Made by a program: the position numbers and the translations under genes. DNA of 64,000 nucleotides, taken from assembly GCF_001995215.1 (NCBI RefSeq), contig NZ_MUXN01000027.1, forward strand, positions 1-64,000, in the 5' to 3' direction. The notes beneath the pieces were generated by a model. It saw nothing but the letters and a program-made list of their open reading frames with translations. It searched no databases and was not told where the DNA came from. The stretch comes from Amycolatopsis azurea DSM 43854 (lineage in GTDB: Bacteria; Actinomycetota; Actinomycetes; Mycobacteriales; Pseudonocardiaceae). This document shows, one piece after another, positions 59,379 through 64,000 of the stretch; within the stretch, counting starts at the first letter, position 1, and the number at the start of each line of letters is the position of its first letter.

Positions 59379-60053
59379 ATGACGTTGACGACGAAAGACC
59401 GGATGGTCCGCGCGGCGGCGGAACTTCTGCTCGACGGCGGGCGCGAGGCGTTGTCGACGCGGGCGGTCAGCGCCGCCGCCGGGGTACAGGCGCCGACGCT
59501 CTACCGCACCTTCGGCGACAAGGACGGTCTCCTCGACGCGGTCGCCACGTATGGCTTTCAGAGCTACCTGTGCCAGAAGCACCACCTCGGCGAGACCGGC
59601 GACCCGGTGGCCGACCTCCGGCGCGGCTGGAACCTGCACGTCGAGTTCGGCCTGTCCCAGCCTGCCTTCTACATGCTCATGTACGGCGAACCCCGCGTTC
59701 GTGAGGCGCGCAAGGAGGCGGACGCGATGCTCCGCCGGATCGTCGAACGCATCGCGGAGGCGGGCAGGCTGCGCATACCGGTCGAACAAGCCGCGCAACT
59801 GGTGCACGCGACCGGGATGGGCGTGATCCTCTCGCTCATCGCCAGCCCACCCGAAGACCGCGACCAGGACCTGATCACCACCGCGCGCGAACACGTCATC
59901 GCGACGATCACCACCGACAGCGCGGACGCCGCTTCGGACATCCCCAGCCGGGCGATCGCGCTCAAAGCCGCTCTGGAAAAGGAACCAGGGGACGCGCTGA
60001 CCCCGGCCGAGCACGCGATGCTCGCCGAATGGCTCGACCGCATCGCGCGGTGA
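59379..60053 (+). CDS. TetR-family transcriptional regulator
   Basis: 224 residues. DRMVRAAAELLLDGG and LSTRAVSAAAGVQAPTLYRTF make the helix-turn-helix; the ligand domain (about 65-220) is helical with a C-terminal TetR_C motif. The ATG follows the operator directly without a Shine-Dalgarno sequence, so it is probably translated from a leaderless mRNA. It likely represses itself and the SDR gene. Confidence 0.9.
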   Translation: MTLTTKDRMVRAAAELLLDGGREALSTRAVSAAAGVQAPTLYRTFGDKDGLLDAVATYGFQSYLCQKHHLGETGDPVADLRRGWNLHVEFGLSQPAFYMLMYGEPRVREARKEADAMLRRIVERIAEAGRLRIPVEQAAQLVHATGMGVILSLIASPPEDRDQDLITTAREHVIATITTDSADAASDIPSRAIALKAALEKEPGDALTPAEHAMLAEWLDRIAR

Positions 60054-60054
60054 A

Positions 60055-60912
60055 CTACCGGCCGACCGCCTTCGCCGCCGCGACCGCCTGCCCGGCGTAG
60101 GACCGTCCGAAAAGGACGGTGTGCACCAGGAGCGGGAACAGCTGGTGCGCGCCGATCCGGTCGGTCCAGCCCTCGGCGAGCGGGGTGACCTCCTGGTAGG
60201 CGGCCAGCACCCGGTCGAGCAGCGGACAGCCGAACAAGTGCAGCATCGCCAGATCGGTCTCGCGGTGGCCGCCGTGCGCGGCCGGGTCGATCAGCGCGGC
60301 CTCGACGGGACCCCACAACACGTTGCCGTTCCACAAATCGCCGTGCAGACGGGCGGGAGGTTCGGCGGGCCCGGCCACCGCCGGAAGGCGCGCGCAGGCC
60401 TGCTCGATGGCAGCCGCTTCGTCAGTGTCCAGAGTGCCCTCGTCGACGGCGCGGCGGACATAGGGCAGGACCCGGTGCTCGGCATACCACCGCGGCCAGT
60501 CCTCCCCCTGCGCGTTCTCCATCGGAGCCAGTCCGATCCACGCTTCGACGGGCCCCTCCGGCGGAGCCGCGCCGAACGCGGGCGCCCCGGCCGTGTGCAA
60601 CGCCGCGAGCCCTCGCCCCAGCCGTTCCGCCGCGTGATGCGTCGGCTGCCCGCCGCCGACCAGTTCCGTGACCAGCCATTCCTCGTCGTAGCCGCGGACC
60701 TCGGGCACCCGGACCGCGTCGGCCTCACCCAGCCACCGCAGTCCCGCCGCCTCCGCGGACGTCGCGTTTTTGGCATGCCCCTGTTTGACGACCACCGTGT
60801 CGCCGCTGTCGAGCACCACTTCGGTCACCGCGCCCGAGAGCCCCCTCTGCCTGGCGACCGCTCGTCCGGTGAGCCTCGTGGCCGCCTCGGCAGGCGTCGA
60901 AACCTGGGTCAT
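60055..60912 (-). CDS. Fructosamine kinase family protein
   Basis: 285 residues. LHGDLWNGNVLW is the catalytic loop (Asp), ALIDPAAHGGHRETDLAM the metal-binding DxD-like motif, and VVVKQG the ATP-binding Lys. It phosphorylates ketoamines so that glycated amines and proteins can be repaired. A TTG three codons upstream with GGAGGT close by is an alternative start. It ends one base from the TetR stop. Confidence 0.88.
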   Translation of the reverse strand: MTQVSTPAEAATRLTGRAVARQRGLSGAVTEVVLDSGDTVVVKQGHAKNATSAEAAGLRWLGEADAVRVPEVRGYDEEWLVTELVGGGQPTHHAAERLGRGLAALHTAGAPAFGAAPPEGPVEAWIGLAPMENAQGEDWPRWYAEHRVLPYVRRAVDEGTLDTDEAAAIEQACARLPAVAGPAEPPARLHGDLWNGNVLWGPVEAALIDPAAHGGHRETDLAMLHLFGCPLLDRVLAAYQEVTPLAEGWTDRIGAHQLFPLLVHTVLFGRSYAGQAVAAAKAVGR

Positions 60913-61009
60913 GCCCAGCAACCTACCTCCGCCGATCGGGTGAACGCTCGTTGGTTAGAGTGCTTTCCGGGGGAAATCCTTGCACTTTTACTTTCGAGGG
61001 GGATCGGTC

Positions 61010-61702
61010 GTGCCCGAACGTCCGAGAGTTCGTCATGCCGTCATCGCCGCGATGGCAGGCGTCGCACTGGTCGGCTGCACGCCGCCGGCCAACACCGGCC
61101 AGGCCAGGAGCGCCGCCGTGACGCCGTCCGGGGAGGCGCCCGCGAGCCCGTCGCCGACGACGACGGAGATGCCGTACCTGACCACCACGCCCACGCTGGA
61201 GGTCGCCGGCGACGCGGTCAAACCGGGTACGAAACTGAAGTTCGGCGAGCAGGCGATCATCCCGTTCTACAGCCGTTACGCGAAAGGCGTCGTCGGGCTC
61301 ACGGTCACCGTCGAATCGGTCAAAGCGCCCGACGCCGACATCGACGGCCTGCCGCTCAAGGACGAGGACAAGGCCAAACTGCGCGGCAAGAACTTCTTTT
61401 TCGTGCGCGAGAAGCTGACGAACGTCGATGGTACGAACCTCGCCGAGGTGACCGCGCCGATCCTGACCGCCAAGACCAAGAGCGGCGGCTGGCCGGGCTC
61501 CCTCCTCGGCATGGGGAAGACCGACGTCACCGGCTGCGAGGACCAGAACTTCGCGCCGAAGGACTTCTCGGTCAAGGGCGCGGTCTTCGAATCCTGTCGT
61601 CTGCACTTCGGCGTCGCGTCGGACCCGATCGCCTCGCTGGCGTACACGACCCAGCCGTACGAAAGTGCCGACTCACGCGCCGTGACCTGGCGGAACAAAT
61701 AG
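61010..61702 (+). CDS. Putative lipoprotein
   Basis: 230 residues from a GTG with GAGGGGGA upstream. The signal ends in the lipobox ALVGC. A Ser/Thr/Pro linker (about 27-60) leads to a beta-rich domain with two cysteines (TGCED, ESCRL) likely paired. The family resembles actinobacterial lipoproteins with a DUF4352-like fold, but this is not certain. It overlaps the AraC gene by 30 bases at the 3' end. Confidence 0.72.
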   Translation: MPERPRVRHAVIAAMAGVALVGCTPPANTGQARSAAVTPSGEAPASPSPTTTEMPYLTTTPTLEVAGDAVKPGTKLKFGEQAIIPFYSRYAKGVVGLTVTVESVKAPDADIDGLPLKDEDKAKLRGKNFFFVREKLTNVDGTNLAEVTAPILTAKTKSGGWPGSLLGMGKTDVTGCEDQNFAPKDFSVKGAVFESCRLHFGVASDPIASLAYTTQPYESADSRAVTWRNK

Positions 61703-62500
61703 TCCGGCCGGTTTCCCCACCTCGGTCGGGCTGCATCCGGTCAAGGCGCGGAACTCGCGGATGAGGTGCGCCTGGTCGCTGTAACCGCCCAGGTGCGCCA
61801 CCTCCGCCCAGGAAAGGGACGACGCCCGGTTCAGCAGCGCCAGCACGCGGTTGAGCCGGGCGATCCGCCCGACAGTGCTGGGATTCAGCCCGATCCGGTC
61901 GCGGAACCGCGCGTTGAGATGCTGCCTGCTCCAGCCGATCTCGTCCGCGAGGGCGTCGACGCGGACCGGCCCCGCCGAAAGCCGGTCCCACGCGTACCGG
62001 ACCGCCGGCGCGAGTTCGGGACCACGAGCGAGCCTCGAAATCAGGTATTCGTCCAGCAACCGGAACCTCTCCGGCCAGTCCCCCGCCTCCGCCAGCCGTT
62101 CGGTCAGCGGCCCGGACGACATCAGGTCGGACGCGGCGATCGCCGAATTCGTCAACTCCCGCAACGGGATCCCGAACAATCCGTACGCACCGAGCGGGGT
62201 CAGGGCAACGGTGATCCCTCGCGAGACCCCACCTTGCTCCGCGAGCATCGGCCGGTCCCGCAATCCCAGCAGGGGTGATTCCGGGATCTCGCCGTCCCTC
62301 TTCGGAGCTTCGAGGTCGATCACCCAGATCAGGACGGACAGCGGAGTGATCTGCCACGAGGTCGGGCCGACGTCGGGCAAGTCGTGCGCGACGTAACTCG
62401 AGACGTGGGCGGCGAGGCCGGGATGCGGCGCCCGGAGAACACGCTCACCGGGCGCGCGGACGATGTCCCTTCGCGGCACCACGAGCCCCCATCCGCCCAT
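61673..62500 (-). CDS. AraC-family transcriptional regulator
   Basis: 275 residues. The N-terminal effector part (about 1-150) is followed by the double helix-turn-helix: VRVDALADEIGWSRQHLNARF and LSWAEVAHLGGYSDQAHLIREF, then FRALTGCSPTEV. It is divergent from the alpha/beta-hydrolase gene across 57 bp and is its likely regulator. Confidence 0.9.
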   Translation of the reverse strand: MGGWGLVVPRRDIVRAPGERVLRAPHPGLAAHVSSYVAHDLPDVGPTSWQITPLSVLIWVIDLEAPKRDGEIPESPLLGLRDRPMLAEQGGVSRGITVALTPLGAYGLFGIPLRELTNSAIAASDLMSSGPLTERLAEAGDWPERFRLLDEYLISRLARGPELAPAVRYAWDRLSAGPVRVDALADEIGWSRQHLNARFRDRIGLNPSTVGRIARLNRVLALLNRASSLSWAEVAHLGGYSDQAHLIREFRALTGCSPTEVGKPAGLFVPPGHGA

Positions 62501-62557
62501 GCGGTCATCTTACTTTCGTTCAAGACCGGGAACGTGGCTCTGCCTAGCGTTCCGCCC

Positions 62558-63421
62558 ATGAACAAGATCGGGAGTTTCAGAAATCCTGCGGCCGAAAAGC
62601 GTTACTTCGCCGCCTATGACCGAGCCATGGCCGAGTGCCCGGAGCCGGACGCGGTCTTCGACATCAGGACGCGCCATGGCATCACTCGCGTCTACCGTTA
62701 CGGCGGCGACGGCCCGTCGATCGCCCTGCTTCCGGGGCTCATGGCGACTTCCGCCTGTTACGCGGCGCTGCTTCCCGCTTTGGCCGACAGATGCACGGTC
62801 TATGCGATCGACACGCTCGGCGAGGCGGGCGGAAGCGTGCAGAAGGCGCCGTTCAAGGACATCCGGGACCGCGCGGGCGCCCTCGACGACGTCTTCGATC
62901 ACCTCGGGCTGACCTGGGTACACCTCGTCGGCGGCTCGACCGGGGGCTGGCACGCGGTCAATCAGGCGATCCACTTCCCCGGCAGACTGGCGTCCATCGG
63001 GCTCCTGGACCCGACCACCGTTTCGGCGCCGTTCGCGCGGAAGGTGTTCTGGTACGGCCTACCCGCGGCCGTGCTCGACAGCGAACGCGTCTGGCGACGT
63101 TACCTGACGTGGTCCGCCGGGGAAGACATCCTCGACCAGCCCGCAGCCCGCCTGGTCCTCGCCGGAATCCGGTGTTACCGGGCACGGATCCCGTTCCAGG
63201 TCTGCCCGAGCGAAGAGACGTTGCGGTCCCTCGAAGTCCCCACGCTCGCCTTGTTCGGCGGGCGAAGCGCCGTGCACGATTCGGCCGACGCCGCGGCACG
63301 GCTGGAAAATCTGCTCCCCCAGGCCGACGTCGAAATCCTGCCCGACGCGGGCCACTACCTCTACCTGCGGCCGGACGATCGGGATTCGATCATCGACCGC
63401 GTCCTCAAGTGGGTCGGTTAG
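62558..63421 (+). CDS. Alpha/beta-hydrolase
   Basis: 287 residues. LLPGLMATSACYAALLPAL carries the oxyanion-hole region, VGGSTGGWHAV the nucleophile Ser, and PDAGHYLYL the catalytic His; an Asp lies near VHDSAD. It is a small-molecule esterase or lactonase. The substrate is unknown but expression probably follows the AraC regulator. Confidence 0.87.
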   Translation: MNKIGSFRNPAAEKRYFAAYDRAMAECPEPDAVFDIRTRHGITRVYRYGGDGPSIALLPGLMATSACYAALLPALADRCTVYAIDTLGEAGGSVQKAPFKDIRDRAGALDDVFDHLGLTWVHLVGGSTGGWHAVNQAIHFPGRLASIGLLDPTTVSAPFARKVFWYGLPAAVLDSERVWRRYLTWSAGEDILDQPAARLVLAGIRCYRARIPFQVCPSEETLRSLEVPTLALFGGRSAVHDSADAAARLENLLPQADVEILPDAGHYLYLRPDDRDSIIDRVLKWVG

Positions 63422-63795
63422 GCGACCCGTGCGGCGGCCTGGGCGCGCGCGGCGGCCAGGCTCGCCTGGCACGCGACGATCAGCCGGGCCGAGACCGCGC
63501 TTTCGCCGTGGCCGCACCGAGGGCAGGACATCGTGACGGTGCCGGACAGTTCGTCGACCGAAACGGTCAGCGCGGTCGCGCACGAACGGCACCAGCGATG
63601 CCGGGTGACCGGGTTGACGTGCACCGGGGAAGCGACGCACTGGTGGATCCAGCGGCCGTGCACGTGGCAGGTCAGGCGGTCGTCCGGGGCCAGGCGGCCG
63701 ACGTCCTCCGCGTCGTCCTCCATCGCCAGCAGAACCGGCAGGGTGCGGCTCACCGGGTTCAGCCGCGTGATCGAGGCCCGTGTCGTGGTGTTCAT
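63418..63795 (-). CDS. Small zinc-ribbon-like protein (paralogue of the 38.3-kb gene)
   Basis: 125 residues from an ATG with AAGGAG seven bases upstream. It carries CHVHGRWIHQCVASPVHV, HRWCRSC and SCPRCG, the same spacing as the protein at 38346-38801. The flanks differ and are helical. The ends of this gene and the hydrolase overlap by 4 bases. The pair shows a small paralogous family present at least twice in 25 kb; function unknown. Confidence 0.72.
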   Translation of the reverse strand: MNTTTRASITRLNPVSRTLPVLLAMEDDAEDVGRLAPDDRLTCHVHGRWIHQCVASPVHVNPVTRHRWCRSCATALTVSVDELSGTVTMSCPRCGHGESAVSARLIVACQASLAAARAQAAARVA

Positions 63796-64000
63796 GGCTT
63801 TCTCCTTCCGGCACTTATCAGGACGTCGAACGGGGAGCGCCAGATACGACACGGCAGGACAGCCTTTCGGCGAAGGAGCTCCCCCGGCCGGGTGATTTGA
63901 TCTTGGCCGATCCCAAACCGTTACCCCATTCGGGTTAACCGCGCGTATCTTTCGATCATGACGGCCACACTCACCAAACTGTCCACATCGGACAGTAGTG
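63796..64000. other. Intergenic DNA and start of a partial gene
   Basis: A coding frame opens at the ATG at 63958 and runs off the window (MTATLTKLSTSDSS). No good ribosome binding site is visible. ACTGTCC/GGACAGT forms a 7-bp stem near the end. Too little is present to name the gene. Confidence 0.4.

Overview
The window is high-GC actinobacterial DNA. GTG and TTG starts are common, many neighbouring genes overlap by 4 bases, twin-arginine and lipoprotein exports are frequent, and there are XRE/DUF397/DUF5753 regulator sets, class I cholesterol oxidase, CBM2/CBM56 proteins and families of long perfect hairpins. By inference this is a chromosomal segment of a Pseudonocardiaceae-type actinomycete, most likely Amycolatopsis or a relative; no rRNA or marker gene here proves the genus.

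Layout. 1-2300 is a decayed zone: an aldo/keto reductase fragment, an antisense frameshifted YCII fragment, and a HATPase-type regulatory protein interrupted by an amber codon exactly where the family has Trp. 2400-4570 holds small regulatory-type genes, including a MerR-like protein behind about 800 bp of purine-rich, repeat-containing leader DNA. 4570-12440 is a complete-looking upper pathway for 3-hydroxyanthranilate degradation. Five tightly overlapping minus-strand genes encode semialdehyde dehydrogenase, 4-oxalocrotonate decarboxylase-like enzyme, RidA-type deaminase, 3-hydroxyanthranilate 3,4-dioxygenase and ACMSD-type decarboxylase. Flanking them are a LysR regulator, a carboxylesterase and a divergent MFS importer. 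12500-18150 carries secreted proteins, a second MFS transporter and a methyltransferase. 18350-24320 holds a degraded FAD monooxygenase, a 30-codon histidine-rich peptide gene, a CoA-transferase, a frameshifted PfkB kinase coupled to a large unknown protein, and then two unusual tandem tRNAs.

24700-33490 is the most interesting part. A HAF-repeat secreted protein is followed by a full-length class II lanthipeptide synthetase (LanM). Thirteen bases downstream is a 64-residue precursor-like peptide with no cysteine, then a terminator, a large LuxR-family ATPase regulator, a glutaredoxin-like protein and an SH3-only remnant of a GNAT protein. A LanM with intact dehydratase and cyclase residues beside a Cys-free substrate is the best candidate here for an undescribed RiPP system. 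33490-34360 is non-coding and contains a 368-bp element with about 45-bp terminal inverted repeats enclosing two long hairpins (MITE-like).

34360-49230 contains an ALDH3-type dehydrogenase, three secreted beta-helix/CBM proteins, an M15-like peptidase, the FchA-FolD one-carbon pair, a TetR/methyltransferase pair with two palindromic operators, an S4-domain protein and cholesterol oxidase. 49290-64000 holds metabolic and regulatory genes: a chloramphenicol-type exporter with a possible leader-peptide attenuator, XRE/DUF397/DUF5753 regulators with paired palindromic operators, membrane proteins, an SDR/TetR locus with a 7-bp duplication in its small downstream partner, fructosamine kinase, lipoprotein, AraC regulator, alpha/beta hydrolase, and a second copy of a small zinc-ribbon protein family also found at 38.3-38.8 kb.
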